Positions 29,688 through 38,714 of a stretch of 64,000 nucleotides of DNA are shown here, piece after piece. Position numbers and translations under genes: made by a program. Below the pieces are notes generated by a model, which saw only the letters and a program-made list of their open reading frames with translations, did not search any database and was not told the origin of the DNA. Source of the DNA: Vibrio sp. UCD-FRSSP16_30 (GTDB taxonomy: Bacteria; Pseudomonadota; Gammaproteobacteria; Enterobacterales; Vibrionaceae); NCBI RefSeq assembly GCF_001676025.1, contig NZ_LZFW01000002.1, positions 186,001-250,000 on the forward strand. The letters run 5' to 3'. How positions within the stretch are numbered: the first letter of the stretch is position 1; each line of letters starts with the position of its first letter.

Positions 29688-29714
29688 AAAAAAGCCAACA
29701 CTAGGTTGGCTTTT
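29688..29714 (-). terminator. Terminator of the TRM11-like methyltransferase gene
   Basis: AAAAGCCAAC (29690-29699) pairs with GTTGGCTTTT (29705-29714). On the minus strand it continues into T. It lies 38 bp after the methyltransferase stop. Confidence 0.88.
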
Positions 29715-29752
29715 TCTCTAAATCTTGTGCAAACAAGCTCGGGAAATAAAGC

Positions 29753-30784
29753 TTACGGCTTCACCGCAATAAAGATATTTCGGTTGATCGACTGATCAAC
29801 TCTGTGTAAATAACCAATATACGGTGACTCATCTTGTACTTCAAAACCTTGCTCTGCAAACAGCTTAGCAAGCTCACTCCACTTCAATGTAAACTCATTA
29901 AAGGAAAGTACAATCGCACCTTTTGGCTTTAGCACACTCTTCCAAGCAGGCAGAGCCTCCTCAATCAACTCTAGAGGGCTACGAGCCATCTTGGTATCGC
30001 TAGCATTTTTACTGCCATGCTGAACACCATAGGGAAGATCGGACACCATCACATCACAGCTATTCTTCTTGATGATTTGATTGATAATGCGCGTATCAGA
30101 GGCATACAGTTTCATTGACTGGCTGTTATTATTAACAAAATCGTCTTTGTTTACTGCCGCAGTCATCGCAAAACCATCAGCAATCTTTTTGCCACCAGCA
30201 CCGGTGCGCTTCTCTTTGATCACTTTGTGCTTATAGCGGCCGTTTTTCATGTACTTAACAATGAAAGTTTGGATCTCTTGAACCCACTTCGCATTGATCT
30301 CTACACCCATCACATCTAAGCCTTGGATCAAACCTTCATATAGCGTGGTGCCTTTACCACACATAGGATCCATCAAACATTTACGTTCGCTATTAGTTTG
30401 CGAGGCACTAAGTCCAAGATTGACCATTAAGCGAGTAAATTGCTCATTGGTTTTCCCCGGATAACGTAATATCTGACTCATACTCTCAGGGAAAGTATTA
30501 AAAGCTTGTGGCTGTAGTGGTTTCAATAAACCAGAATCCATTACTTGAAAAATCGCGTAATAGATTGAAGATGATGACAGTCTTTTTAGCTGCGCAGCAT
30601 CCAATTCTTGTTCTGTTTCAAAGACTAAAGCAGCTGGCAAACCAATGTCTTTTTCTGACACTTCATCGACAGTGATATCCATAGAAGTAAGAATTGCTTT
30701 AAGTTCAGAACAAGCAATTTTTACCGCGGTATCGAAATAAATGCGATTGTGGCCGGGGTTTGCCAAGATAGCGTATTGAAACAT
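29753..30784 (-). CDS. TRM11-like SAM-dependent methyltransferase
   Basis: 343 residues. SAM motif I LMDPMCGKGTTLYEG (139-150) and the catalytic motif IV SDLPYG (248-253) resemble the Trm11/Trm14 and N6-adenine/N2-guanine methyltransferase branch, where the usual motif is (D/N)PPY; here Leu replaces the first Pro. Residues 1-110 form a separate N-terminal part without an obvious THUMP. Lys/Gly-rich linker residues at 180-200 could contact RNA. Substrate is not known; tRNA or rRNA is more likely than DNA by family. It follows trmB on the same strand, but a repeat copy and a hairpin separate them. Confidence 0.78.
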   Translation of the reverse strand: MFQYAILANPGHNRIYFDTAVKIACSELKAILTSMDITVDEVSEKDIGLPAALVFETEQELDAAQLKRLSSSSIYYAIFQVMDSGLLKPLQPQAFNTFPESMSQILRYPGKTNEQFTRLMVNLGLSASQTNSERKCLMDPMCGKGTTLYEGLIQGLDVMGVEINAKWVQEIQTFIVKYMKNGRYKHKVIKEKRTGAGGKKIADGFAMTAAVNKDDFVNNNSQSMKLYASDTRIINQIIKKNSCDVMVSDLPYGVQHGSKNASDTKMARSPLELIEEALPAWKSVLKPKGAIVLSFNEFTLKWSELAKLFAEQGFEVQDESPYIGYLHRVDQSINRNIFIAVKP

Positions 30785-30830
30785 CGAAAAACCTTAATTT
30801 GATGGGTATAAATATTTGATAGGTATAAAC

Positions 30831-30854
30831 AAAAGGAGCTACTGCGTAGCCCCT
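30831..30854 (-). terminator. Terminator downstream of trmB
   Basis: Minus-strand reading: GGGGCTAC, loop GCA, GTAGCTCC, then TTTT. The stem is 8 bp with one mismatch. A copy of the dispersed repeat lies between this hairpin and the trmB stop; its flanking duplication GCCCCTATAAT includes part of the stem. Confidence 0.72.
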
Positions 30855-31040
30855 ATAATTAGGGCTAACGCATGAGTGAACATTTATCGACCAATCATGT
30901 ACATCATCTCCACAAAACGCCGTGAAATCATCCTTGATGGCTTCATTGTGGCATCCATGCCACAAATCCATACAACAAAGGCTCGTTCCGATAATGCACA
31001 TGATTTTGTTCAAATAACGTTCGTAACCTGCCCCTATAAT
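30849..31040 (-). repeat. Dispersed intergenic repeat, copy 2 (with flanking direct repeats)
   Basis: The 170-bp interior (30860-31029) is the reverse complement of copy 1, with roughly 90% identity by eye and no large gaps. It is flanked by the 11-bp direct repeat GCCCCTATAAT at 30849-30859 and 31030-31040. Removing the element and one direct repeat would leave a continuous trmB 3' flank leading into the hairpin at 30831-30854, which is what an insertion with target-site duplication predicts. The internal 40-plus-codon frame seen in copy 1 is also open here (start at 31001, minus strand). Confidence 0.77.
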
Positions 31041-31053
31041 AACTCGATTAGAA

Positions 31054-31773
31054 TTAAGCAGTGCGTTTGTATTTAATATCCCAAACACCGTGACCTAAGC
31101 GATGGCCACGAGCTTCAAACTTAGTTAATGGTCGCTCATCAGGGCGAGGAATGTAATCGCCATCGGTTGCGATGTTGGCAAAGCCTGGCGCTTGATTCAT
31201 GATCTCAACCATGTGCTCGGCATAGTTTTCCCAGTCTGTCGCCATATGGAAAATACCGGTTTCTAGCTGCAGTTTCTCACGTACCATTTCAGCAAACTCA
31301 AGTTGAACGATACGACGCTTATGGTGACGTTTTTTATGCCAAGGGTCTGGGAAGAATAATTGTAGGGTATGCAAACTAGCGTTAGGAATCATGTTAGCAA
31401 ACACTTCTACCGCATCGTGGCACATCACACGTAGGTTAGTCACACCTTCATCGCGAGCTTGGCTCAAACAAGCGCCAACACCGGGGCGATGAACTTCAAT
31501 ACCGATAAAGTTTTTCTCAGGAGAAGCTTTTGCCATCTCAACCAAAGAAGTACCCATACCAAAGCCAATTTCTAGTACGACAGGATTGTCGTTACCAAAC
31601 ACTTGTGTCCAGTCTAGTAATTCATTTTGGTAATCGATGCCCATTGCAGACCAGCAATCATTCAAAGCGGTTTCTTGACCCTTAGTCAATCGACCTTCTC
31701 GACGAACAAAACTGCGGATTTTTCTCACCAGTTTGCCGTCTTCGGTATATTCGTTAGTCGTTACTTCGCTCAT
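31054..31773 (-). CDS. trmB: tRNA (guanine-N7-)-methyltransferase TrmB
   Basis: Makes m7G46 in tRNA. 239 residues (E. coli TrmB 239). The SAM motif [11 protein letters not shown] (near residue 68) and [14 protein letters not shown] are followed by the family signature [17 protein letters not shown] (near 140). The C-terminal [15 protein letters not shown] is typical. It is divergent from mutY, with about 200 bp between, as in E. coli. The copy 2 repeat begins 13 bp after the stop. Confidence 0.96.
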   Translation of the reverse strand: MSEVTTNEYTEDGKLVRKIRSFVRREGRLTKGQETALNDCWSAMGIDYQNELLDWTQVFGNDNPVVLEIGFGMGTSLVEMAKASPEKNFIGIEVHRPGVGACLSQARDEGVTNLRVMCHDAVEVFANMIPNASLHTLQLFFPDPWHKKRHHKRRIVQLEFAEMVREKLQLETGIFHMATDWENYAEHMVEIMNQAPGFANIATDGDYIPRPDERPLTKFEARGHRLGHGVWDIKYKRTA

Positions 31774-31981
31774 TCTGTTGCCTGTTCATCGATTAATCAA
31801 AGCGGGAATTATCCAAAGAAATCTTCATTACGCAAGTGCATAAACCGTTTCTAGGCTAATTTATTCCAATTTCTCAGCATAATAGCCAAAAGTTAGGCTT
31901 ATTCAGTACAACTCAATTTTACATCTCCCTTCTATTATGGTGCAATTTCTAATCTTTGATGACTAATTTTCTGGGCTATAA

Positions 31982-33034
31982 GTGACGCCATTCGCAAATA
32001 AAATACTTAACTGGTATCAACAATACGGTCGAAAACACCTTCCTTGGCAGCAGGGAAAAACCGCCTACAGGGTATGGCTGTCTGAGATAATGTTGCAGCA
32101 AACTCAGGTCGCAACCGTTATCCCCTACTTCGAGCGCTTTACCACTCAATTTCCAGATGTTGAATCCCTTGCCAATGCTCATATTGATGAAGTGTTACAC
32201 CTTTGGACAGGGCTTGGTTATTACGCCCGAGCACGCAATTTACATAAAGCGGCGCAGATTGTCGCAACCCAATATCACGGTGAATTTCCGTTAGATATTG
32301 AACAGCTTAATGCTCTGCCCGGAATTGGACGCTCCACCGCTGCGGCCATTTTATCTTCGGTGTTTAAACAGCCGCACGCCATTCTTGATGGCAATGTAAA
32401 ACGAGTTCTGGCACGTACCAATGCCATTGAAGGTTGGCCGGGCAAGAAAAGCGTTGAAAACGCACTATGGGCAGTAGCAACGGAGCATACCCCGCAACAG
32501 CAGGTAGATGACTATAATCAGGCGATGATGGATATGGGCGCAATGGTCTGTACACGTAGTAAGCCTAAATGCTCTTTATGCCCAGTATCAGAACACTGTA
32601 TCGCCTTTAAACAGCACTCTCAGGCCGATTATCCCGGTAAAAAGCCCAAAAAAGACAAACCAACTAAGCAAACTTGGTTTGTCATCCTACACTACCAAGA
32701 TGAAGTGTGGCTGGATCTAAGACCGCCATCAGGTATATGGGGAGGACTGCACTGTTTTCCTGAGCAACCTAGCGCGGATTTGGATTATTTTTTACAGCAG
32801 TTTGGCTGTACACAAGCTGAAATAAATACGACTAAAACATTGATTGCATTCAAACATACTTTTAGCCATTACCATTTAGACATCACACCTGTTTTAATAA
32901 ACCTAACTCAGCGACCTAGCCTTGTAATGGAACAAAGCCAAGGTCTTTGGTATAACTTGTCACAACCACAAAAACTTGGGCTGGCTACACCGGTTAAGAA
33001 CCTATTAGCAAACCTTAAGTACGATCTAACATAA
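31982..33034 (+). CDS. mutY: Adenine DNA glycosylase MutY
   Basis: Removes A mispaired with 8-oxoG. 350 residues (E. coli 350). Catalytic Glu in [12 protein letters not shown] (near 37), helix-hairpin-helix [13 protein letters not shown] (near 112) and catalytic Asp in [13 protein letters not shown]. The 4Fe-4S cluster is [17 protein letters not shown] (spacing C-x6-C-x2-C-x5-C). The C-terminal MutT-like domain starts near residue 230 and recognises 8-oxoG. The start is GTG at 31982; the first internal ATG would cut the active site. It leads a mutY-yggX operon. Confidence 0.96.
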   Translation: MTPFANKILNWYQQYGRKHLPWQQGKTAYRVWLSEIMLQQTQVATVIPYFERFTTQFPDVESLANAHIDEVLHLWTGLGYYARARNLHKAAQIVATQYHGEFPLDIEQLNALPGIGRSTAAAILSSVFKQPHAILDGNVKRVLARTNAIEGWPGKKSVENALWAVATEHTPQQQVDDYNQAMMDMGAMVCTRSKPKCSLCPVSEHCIAFKQHSQADYPGKKPKKDKPTKQTWFVILHYQDEVWLDLRPPSGIWGGLHCFPEQPSADLDYFLQQFGCTQAEINTTKTLIAFKHTFSHYHLDITPVLINLTQRPSLVMEQSQGLWYNLSQPQKLGLATPVKNLLANLKYDLT

Positions 33035-33044
33035 GGAACAACTC

Positions 33045-33317
33045 ATGAGCCGCACAGTATTTTGCGAACATCTAAAAAAAGATGCAGATGGTCTGGATTT
33101 TCAACTTTATCCTGGTGAACTTGGTAAGCGCATATTTGATGGCATTTCAAAAGAGGCGTGGGCAATGTGGCAAAGCAAGCAAACCATGCTTATTAACGAA
33201 AAGAAATTGAATATGATGGACCCTGAACATCGTAAATTGCTTGAAACAGAAATGGTTAATTTCTTGTTTGAAGGTAAAGAAGTTGTCATTGATGGTTATA
33301 CACCACCAAGTAAGTAA
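33045..33317 (+). CDS. yggX: YggX, Fe(II)-trafficking / oxidative protection protein
   Basis: 90 residues (E. coli YggX 91). [19 protein letters not shown] with conserved Cys7, then [18 protein letters not shown] and [17 protein letters not shown], all family signatures. It protects Fe-S proteins from oxidative damage; co-transcription with the Fe-S enzyme MutY, 10 bp upstream, fits that. AAGGAAC lies before ATG 33045. A terminator follows 8 bp after the stop. Confidence 0.96.
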   Translation: MSRTVFCEHLKKDADGLDFQLYPGELGKRIFDGISKEAWAMWQSKQTMLINEKKLNMMDPEHRKLLETEMVNFLFEGKEVVIDGYTPPSK

Positions 33318-33325
33318 TATCTATT

Positions 33326-33352
33326 GAGTGGCTTTAGCCACTCTTTTTTTGT
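33326..33352 (+). terminator. yggX terminator
   Basis: GAGTGGC / GCCACTC stem with a TTTA loop and at least nine bases of mostly T. It ends about 7 bp before the mltC start, so mltC is either transcribed by read-through or from a promoter within yggX. Confidence 0.88.
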
Positions 33353-33358
33353 TTTTGG

Positions 33359-34519
33359 ATGCCAATGAAAAAGCTGCTTTCTTTACTCCTTCCCTGTTTG
33401 CTCGTTCCAGCAATGCTTACCGGTTGCAGTCGTGAATTTGTAGAAAAAATTTATGACGTTAACTACGAACCTACCAGTCGATTTGCCGCGCATAACCTTG
33501 CTCCAAGTCCCGGACAGTTTGAAAAAGATACCGATGCATTAGATTCGTTGATCAACAGTTTTACTGGTGATATCGAAAAGAAATGGGGTAAAGATCAGGT
33601 TAAAGTTGCCGGTAAGAGTAACTATGTCAAATACATAGATAACTATGACAGCCGTGCTGAAGTGAACTTTTCTACGGGTAAGATCACCATTGAAACCGTC
33701 GCCACTAGCGATCCTAAAGCGCATCTAAAAACCGCCATAATTACCACTTTATTGACACCTGACGATCCTGCTCACGTAGATCTATTTTCATCTGCAAATA
33801 TAAAACTAGAGGGTGAACCCTTTTTATATCAACAAGTTGTCGATCAAGATGGTAAAGCTATCCAATGGAATTGGCGTGCTAACCGTTTTGCTGACTATTT
33901 GATCGCACACAAGATGAAAACCAAAAAAGTGGACTATAAAATAGCCCACTATGTCGAAATTCCAATGGTTTCGACCCACTCTGATGTGCGCTCTTATAAG
34001 TATGCCAATATCGTAAGAAAAGCCTCACAGCGTTACGATATTCCCGAAGATCTTATTTATGCGATCATCAAAACTGAAAGTAGTTTTAACCCCTACGCGG
34101 TCAGCTGGGCTAATGCTTACGGGTTAATGCAAGTCGTACCTAAAACAGCCGGTGCCGATGTATTTAAGCTAGTGAAGAAAAAATCCGGTATGCCATCACC
34201 CGAATATCTGTTTAATCCAGAGAATAATATTGATGTAGGAACTGCGTACTTTTACATCCTTAAAAATCGTTACCTTAAAGATATCCATAATTTCTTATCT
34301 TTAGAGTACGCTATGATCTCCGCTTATAACGGTGGCACTGGCGGTGTGTTAAATACTTTTGACCGAAACAGTCGAAATAATGCACTAAAACACATCAATG
34401 CCTTGCAGCCAAATCAAGTTTATTGGGCATTAACCAATAAACATCGAAATATGGAGTCGCGTAAGTATTTGCAAAAAGTGACTAAATTTAAGCGGGAATT
34501 TAATCAAGGTAAGGGATAA
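33359..34519 (+). CDS. mltC: Membrane-bound lytic murein transglycosylase C
   Basis: 386 residues, a lipoprotein: hydrophobic signal then lipobox LTGC with Cys23 as the lipidation site. The N-terminal MltC domain (DUF3393) spans about 40-190. The SLT domain begins near 215; catalytic Glu is in IKTESSFNPYAVSWANAYGLMQVVP (near 237), and the AYNGG motif is near 326. It cleaves peptidoglycan at the outer membrane. ATG 33359 or ATG 33365 could be used; the second fits typical lipoprotein starts. Same mutY-yggX-mltC order as E. coli. Confidence 0.95.
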   Translation: MPMKKLLSLLLPCLLVPAMLTGCSREFVEKIYDVNYEPTSRFAAHNLAPSPGQFEKDTDALDSLINSFTGDIEKKWGKDQVKVAGKSNYVKYIDNYDSRAEVNFSTGKITIETVATSDPKAHLKTAIITTLLTPDDPAHVDLFSSANIKLEGEPFLYQQVVDQDGKAIQWNWRANRFADYLIAHKMKTKKVDYKIAHYVEIPMVSTHSDVRSYKYANIVRKASQRYDIPEDLIYAIIKTESSFNPYAVSWANAYGLMQVVPKTAGADVFKLVKKKSGMPSPEYLFNPENNIDVGTAYFYILKNRYLKDIHNFLSLEYAMISAYNGGTGGVLNTFDRNSRNNALKHINALQPNQVYWALTNKHRNMESRKYLQKVTKFKREFNQGKG

Positions 34520-34583
34520 TTTAACCAATATGGTCAAATAGAAGGCAAAGAACACGTTTTTTTGAAAAAAACTCAAAAAGCAG

Positions 34584-34612
34584 TTGACGGATTTACGAAA
34601 AATGCGTTTAAT
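34584..34612 (+). promoter_or_regulatory. Promoter of tRNA unit 1
   Basis: TTGACG (34584-34589), a 17-bp spacer and TTTAAT (34607-34612), then a GC-rich ACGCTCCG discriminator typical of stringently controlled stable RNA promoters. The first tRNA starts 11 bp after the -10. Confidence 0.85.
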
Positions 34613-34622
34613 ACGCTCCGTT

Positions 34623-34698
34623 GCCCGGATAGCTCAGTCGGTAGAGCAGAGGATTGAAAATCCTCGTGTCGGTGGTTCGATTCCGCCTCCGGGCACCA
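34623..34698 (+). tRNA. tRNA-Phe (GAA)
   Basis: 76-nt cloverleaf with encoded CCA; anticodon loop TTGAAAA. The acceptor stem is GCCCGGA/TCCGGGC. First gene of unit 1. Confidence 0.97.
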
Positions 34699-34751
34699 CA
34701 ATTTGTTGTTGGTGTTCATAGAACGTCAGTGAAGCAAAAAGAATATAGTGT

Positions 34752-34827
<76 letters not shown>

Positions 34828-34834
34828 TTCTTTT

Positions 34835-34910
34835 GCCTCGATAGCTCAGTCGGTAGAGCAGAGGATTGAAAATCCTCGTGTCGGTGGTTCGATTCCGCCT
34901 CGAGGCACCA
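34835..34910 (+). tRNA. tRNA-Phe (GAA), acceptor-stem variant
   Basis: Same body as the other two tRNA-Phe genes, but the acceptor stem is GCCTCGA/TCGAGGC: pairs 4-69 and 5-68 are both changed in a compensatory way (C-G to T-A and G-C to C-G). Anticodon GAA and CCA are intact, so it should be functional. It has no counterpart in unit 2. Confidence 0.96.
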
Positions 34911-34949
34911 TTATTTGGTGCGTAACACGCTAAGTGTTGCTCAAATAAT

Positions 34950-35025
34950 TCCCCTTTAGTTCAGTTGGTAGAACGGCGGACTGTTAATCCGTATGTCGCA
35001 AGTTCAAGTCTTGCAAGGGGAGCCA
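34950..35025 (+). tRNA. tRNA-Asn (GTT)
   Basis: 76 nt with encoded CCA; anticodon loop CTGTTAA. Acceptor TCCCCTT/AAGGGGA. Last gene of unit 1. Confidence 0.97.
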
Positions 35026-35031
35026 CATTAT

Positions 35032-35061
35032 AAGCCCTAGTCTTCGGACTGGGGCTTTTTT
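35032..35061 (+). terminator. Terminator of tRNA unit 1
   Basis: AAGCCCTAGTC, loop TTCG, GACTGGGGCTT, then T. The same hairpin with the same flanks recurs at 36171-36200. Confidence 0.92.
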
Positions 35062-35582
35062 GTATCTGCATTTTAAGCATTCACAAGATTGCGCTACTCA
35101 TAATTAATCACTCATAATTAATAACTCATAGTAAGCACCGCTATTAAGTGTTTTAACCCGCAGCGCTTCCCAGTGACTGGCGACGATTGGTATCATTGTA
35201 TTAATACTCTTATTTCTGCCATACATTCTGTCTCGATTTACTCCCAGCTGCACTTATCTAAATTCTGAGTTAAGCTTTATCTGCATGCTGCAATTCGCTC
35301 CCCTTTCTAATGAGTAATAAAACAGCACAGTAAAAGTTATCTAGTCTGAATGTTTCACAATCACCGGAATTGGCACTCGATAAGTTATTACTCACTGTAA
35401 TCTCATGATCCTTGCACTTAAGTCGCAAAATTATTTGCTTTGCCCTTTACCTGTAGCACGTAATACAGCAAAAACCGGATGCGCAACTTGTTTGGAATTG
35501 GCTAAAAAAGCACTCTTTTATACAGAAAATATACACTTCGGACTAGATTTTCGCCAAGTGGAATCTTTTTTGCATTTTTTTG
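35062..35582. other. Intergenic region between the two tRNA units
   Basis: About 520 bp without a convincing gene. It holds an ACTGGCGACGATTGGTATCAT stretch near 35174 related to the 3' half of the ATACCAATC element at 8247-8296. A reading frame from 35405 runs into the next tRNA and looks random. No remnant tRNA is visible in the gap. Confidence 0.55.
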
Positions 35583-35611
35583 TTGACGTGAATAGGGAAA
35601 AACCGTTTAAT
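35583..35611 (+). promoter_or_regulatory. Promoter of tRNA unit 2
   Basis: TTGACG (35583-35588), a 17-bp spacer and TTTAAT (35606-35611), followed by ACCCCCCGTCG, a GC-rich discriminator. The same hexamers as the unit 1 promoter, with a different spacer. Confidence 0.87.
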
Positions 35612-35621
35612 ACCCCCCGTC

Positions 35622-35697
35622 GCCCGGATAGCTCAGTCGGTAGAGCAGAGGATTGAAAATCCTCGTGTCGGTGGTTCGATTCCGCCTCCGGGCACCA
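35622..35697 (+). tRNA. tRNA-Phe (GAA)
   Basis: Identical to the gene at 34623. First gene of unit 2; the following CACAATTT-x-TTGTTGGTGT spacer also resembles unit 1. Confidence 0.97.
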
Positions 35698-35742
35698 CAA
35701 TTTAATTGTTGGTGTCTTAGACATCAGTAAAGAATATAGTGT

Positions 35743-35818
<76 letters not shown>

Positions 35819-35839
35819 TTTATTTACTTTAAAAGTAAT

Positions 35840-35915
35840 TCCCCTTTAGTTCAGTTGGTAGAACGGCGGACTGTTAATCCGTATGTCGCAAGTTCAAGTC
35901 TTGCAAGGGGAGCCA
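35840..35915 (+). tRNA. tRNA-Asn (GTT)
   Basis: Identical to the gene at 34950. The upstream TTTACTTTAAAAGTAAT spacer recurs with one base difference before the gene at 36089. Confidence 0.97.
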
Positions 35916-35992
35916 CATTTAAACTAGAATCTAATACTATTAACTAAATAGTGATAGAGTTTAGTTAGGCGAAAGCCAACAAAATATAGTGT

Positions 35993-36068
<76 letters not shown>

Positions 36069-36088
36069 TTTATTTACTTAAAAGTAAT

Positions 36089-36164
36089 TCCCCTTTAGTT
36101 CAGTTGGTAGAACGGCGGACTGTTAATCCGTATGTCGCAAGTTCAAGTCTTGCAAGGGGAGCCA
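36089..36164 (+). tRNA. tRNA-Asn (GTT)
   Basis: Third identical tRNA-Asn, last gene of unit 2. Its 3' flank up to the terminator is identical to that of unit 1. Confidence 0.97.
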
Positions 36165-36170
36165 CATTAT

Positions 36171-36200
36171 AAGCCCTAGTCTTCGGACTGGGGCTTTTTT
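36171..36200 (+). terminator. Terminator of tRNA unit 2
   Basis: A copy of the unit 1 terminator: AAGCCCTAGTC, TTCG, GACTGGGGCTT and T run. Confidence 0.92.
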
Positions 36201-36525
36201 GTATCTGCTGATTATGCCTATCGTAAAAAGCAGCGAGTCATCCTTGCTGATTTTAATAGTTCCACAAATAATACCAATCGACTTCTACTTCTAGCTTAAA
36301 TACCCAAAGCGCCCTAATTACCAGCAAGTAAGCTTATTTATCCCGGCTCTACCTACCCTGCTGCAAATTTTCACTGACACCTTGTCTGTTATTTTAGTCA
36401 CGCGCACCAAATCATGTAATTAAATTACGAGATCTAGATTGAATTTAGCTTTTGTTTATTTCATAACCCGAAATAAATCAACAATTAACCACTCATTCAT
36501 AATTCTAATTATTTAAAGCAATAAA

Positions 36526-36736
36526 TGGGATTTAGATCACGTTCTATTTTTTATCACCCATAATAATAACGTGACTTAAGTCACCTTTAGTTGATAGCGA
36601 TTATCACTTGGTGTCTTGTGTAATTTTTCAACAGCGGTTATTTGTGACTTAGATCACTATGATTTGATGCGCACGGTAAATATAAAGTGACACGCATCAC
36701 ATTTTATTGCCGGATAATGCATTTTCAAAATTATGT
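36526..36736 (+). promoter_or_regulatory. mtlA control region with four CRP-type sites
   Basis: Four sites fit TGTGA-N6-TCACA: TGGGATTTAGATCACG (36526-36541, weak), CGTGACTTAAGTCACC (36570-36585), TGTGACTTAGATCACT (36643-36658, near perfect) and AGTGACACGCATCACA (36686-36701). A possible promoter is TTGCCG (36707-36712) with TTATGT (36731-36736), spacer 18. Several CRP sites also precede mtlA in E. coli, so cAMP-dependent activation is expected. In V. cholerae the antisense sRNA MtlS maps to the mtlA 5' UTR; I cannot define its ends here. The bases 36201-36525 show nothing else. Confidence 0.85.
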
Positions 36737-36804
36737 GTTAGATTTTTCCCAACGTTAAACAAAACAACAGTGCCATCTGGCTCAAATAATAAATGAGGTC
36801 ACCT

Positions 36805-38685
36805 ATGCTATCTCCCGAAGCGAAGATAAAAGTCCAAAACTTTGGTCGTTTCCTCTCCAACATGGTTATGCCTAATATAGGTGCATTCATTGCTTGGGGT
36901 TTCATTACCGCACTATTTATACCAACAGGCTGGATACCTAACGAAACACTATCCGCCATGGTTGGCCCAATGATTACTTACCTATTGCCTCTATTGATTG
37001 GTTATACCGGTGGTAAAATGGTTGGTGGTGAACGTGGCGCGGTTGTTGGTGCTATCACGACAATGGGTGTTATCGTTGGTACTGATATCCCAATGTTTAT
37101 GGGTGCAATGATTGTTGGTCCTCTTGGTGGCCTTGCAATTAAGAAATTTGATGCAGCTGTTCACGGTAAAGTGAAGAGTGGCTTTGAAATGCTAGTGAAC
37201 AACTTCTCTGCCGGCATTATCGGTATGATTTGTGCAATCCTTGCATTCTTAGTCATAGGCCCTGCAGTTAAGCTACTATCGACTGGCCTAGCGGCTGGCG
37301 TAGATGTAATGGTTAATGCTGGTTTACTTCCTTTAGCTTCTATTTTCGTAGAACCTGCAAAAATCCTATTCCTTAACAACGCTATCAACCACGGTATCTT
37401 TACACCACTAGGTGTTCAGCAATCAGAAGAACTTGGTCGCTCAATCTTCTTCCTAATCGAAGCAAACCCAGGCCCAGGTCTTGGTCTACTCCTTGCTTAC
37501 ATGGTATTTGGTAAAGGTAACGCTAAGCAATCAGCTGCTGGTGCTTCTATTATCCACTTCTTTGGTGGTATCCATGAAATCTACTTCCCATATGTATTAA
37601 TGAACCCTCGCCTAGTTCTTGCGGTAATCGCAGGTGGTATGACAGGCGTATTCACTAACGTTATCTTTAGTTCAGGTCTCATTTCACCAGCATCACCGGG
37701 CTCTATCTTTGCTGTCCTTATCATGACACCTAAAGATTCATTCATCGGCGTAATCCTTTCGGTTATTGCAGCAGCAGCGGTTTCTTTCCTTGTTGCAGCA
37801 CTGCTAATGAAGACTCAAGCTCAATCAGATGATGAAGACGATTCACTAGAAAAAGCTGCAAGCCAAATGAAAGACATGAAAGCGTCTTCTAAAGGTGCTG
37901 GTAACGTAAGCATGGCAGCAGTTAGAAACATTATCGTAGCCTGTGATGCGGGTATGGGGTCAAGTGCGATGGGTGCTGGTCTACTACGCAAAAAGGTAGA
38001 AGCAGCTGGTCTAAATATTTCAGTGACTAACCTTGCTATCAACAACCTTCCACAAGATGTCGATATCGTTGTTACTCACAAAGATCTTACCGACCGTGCT
38101 CGTTCTGTTGTCAGTGATGCTCATCATATCTCACTCTCTAACTTCCTAGATGGTGGCGTATACGACAAGCTTGTCGCGCAATTGCTAGACGCTCAAGGTG
38201 CTGAAAAAAAAACTGATGCGCCAGTAGCAGTAGACACTAAGCCACAAGGTACGCTGCAACTATCTGACGACAATATCTTCTTAGGTTTAAATCTAAAAAC
38301 CAAAGAGCAAGCGATTAAGTTTGCAGGTGAACAACTTGTAAGACTAAACAACGTTAGCCCTGAATATATTGACGGAATGTTAGCTCGTGAAGAACTAGTG
38401 TCTACTTACCTAGGTGAGTCTATCGCAGTACCACACGGTACTATCGAAGCTAAAAAATACGTTAAAAGCACTGGCATTGTCTTCTGCCAATTCCCTGAAG
38501 GTATTCAGTGGGGTGAAGAAGAAGATGACATTGCTAAGATGGTGATTGGTATTGCCGCACAAGGTGACGAGCATATCCAAGTAATCACCGCTATCACAAA
38601 TTCACTTGATGACGAAGAAGCAGTTGAGTTATTGAAAAATACATCAAATCCTCAGGATGTACTCAATATTCTCAACGGTAAGTAA
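36805..38685 (+). CDS. mtlA: Mannitol-specific PTS enzyme IICBA
   Basis: Imports and phosphorylates mannitol to mannitol-1-phosphate. 626 residues from ATG 36805; GAGG 6 bases upstream decides this over the in-frame ATG 36793. The IIC domain (1-340) has multiple helices and GGIHEIYFPYVLMNP. IIB is near 375-460 with the phospho-Cys in IVACDAGMGSSAMGAGLLRKK, and IIA spans 480-626 with the active His in ESIAVPHGTIEAKKYV. Domain order and length match E. coli MtlA (637). First gene of mtlADR, under CRP sites. Confidence 0.97.
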   Translation: MLSPEAKIKVQNFGRFLSNMVMPNIGAFIAWGFITALFIPTGWIPNETLSAMVGPMITYLLPLLIGYTGGKMVGGERGAVVGAITTMGVIVGTDIPMFMGAMIVGPLGGLAIKKFDAAVHGKVKSGFEMLVNNFSAGIIGMICAILAFLVIGPAVKLLSTGLAAGVDVMVNAGLLPLASIFVEPAKILFLNNAINHGIFTPLGVQQSEELGRSIFFLIEANPGPGLGLLLAYMVFGKGNAKQSAAGASIIHFFGGIHEIYFPYVLMNPRLVLAVIAGGMTGVFTNVIFSSGLISPASPGSIFAVLIMTPKDSFIGVILSVIAAAAVSFLVAALLMKTQAQSDDEDDSLEKAASQMKDMKASSKGAGNVSMAAVRNIIVACDAGMGSSAMGAGLLRKKVEAAGLNISVTNLAINNLPQDVDIVVTHKDLTDRARSVVSDAHHISLSNFLDGGVYDKLVAQLLDAQGAEKKTDAPVAVDTKPQGTLQLSDDNIFLGLNLKTKEQAIKFAGEQLVRLNNVSPEYIDGMLAREELVSTYLGESIAVPHGTIEAKKYVKSTGIVFCQFPEGIQWGEEEDDIAKMVIGIAAQGDEHIQVITAITNSLDDEEAVELLKNTSNPQDVLNILNGK

Positions 38686-38714
38686 TGCTTAAGTCATGCT
38701 CCTAAGTAAGTGAC

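Noticed and set aside
30705..31088. 127-codon minus-strand frame through repeat copy 2
   Set aside because: It starts inside trmB, crosses the repeat and ends inside the methyltransferase gene in another frame; only the repeat-internal part is shared with copy 1.
35405..35656. 83-codon frame on the + strand running into tRNA-Phe
   Set aside because: It overlaps the tRNA promoter and tRNA sequence, has no RBS and no recognisable motif.
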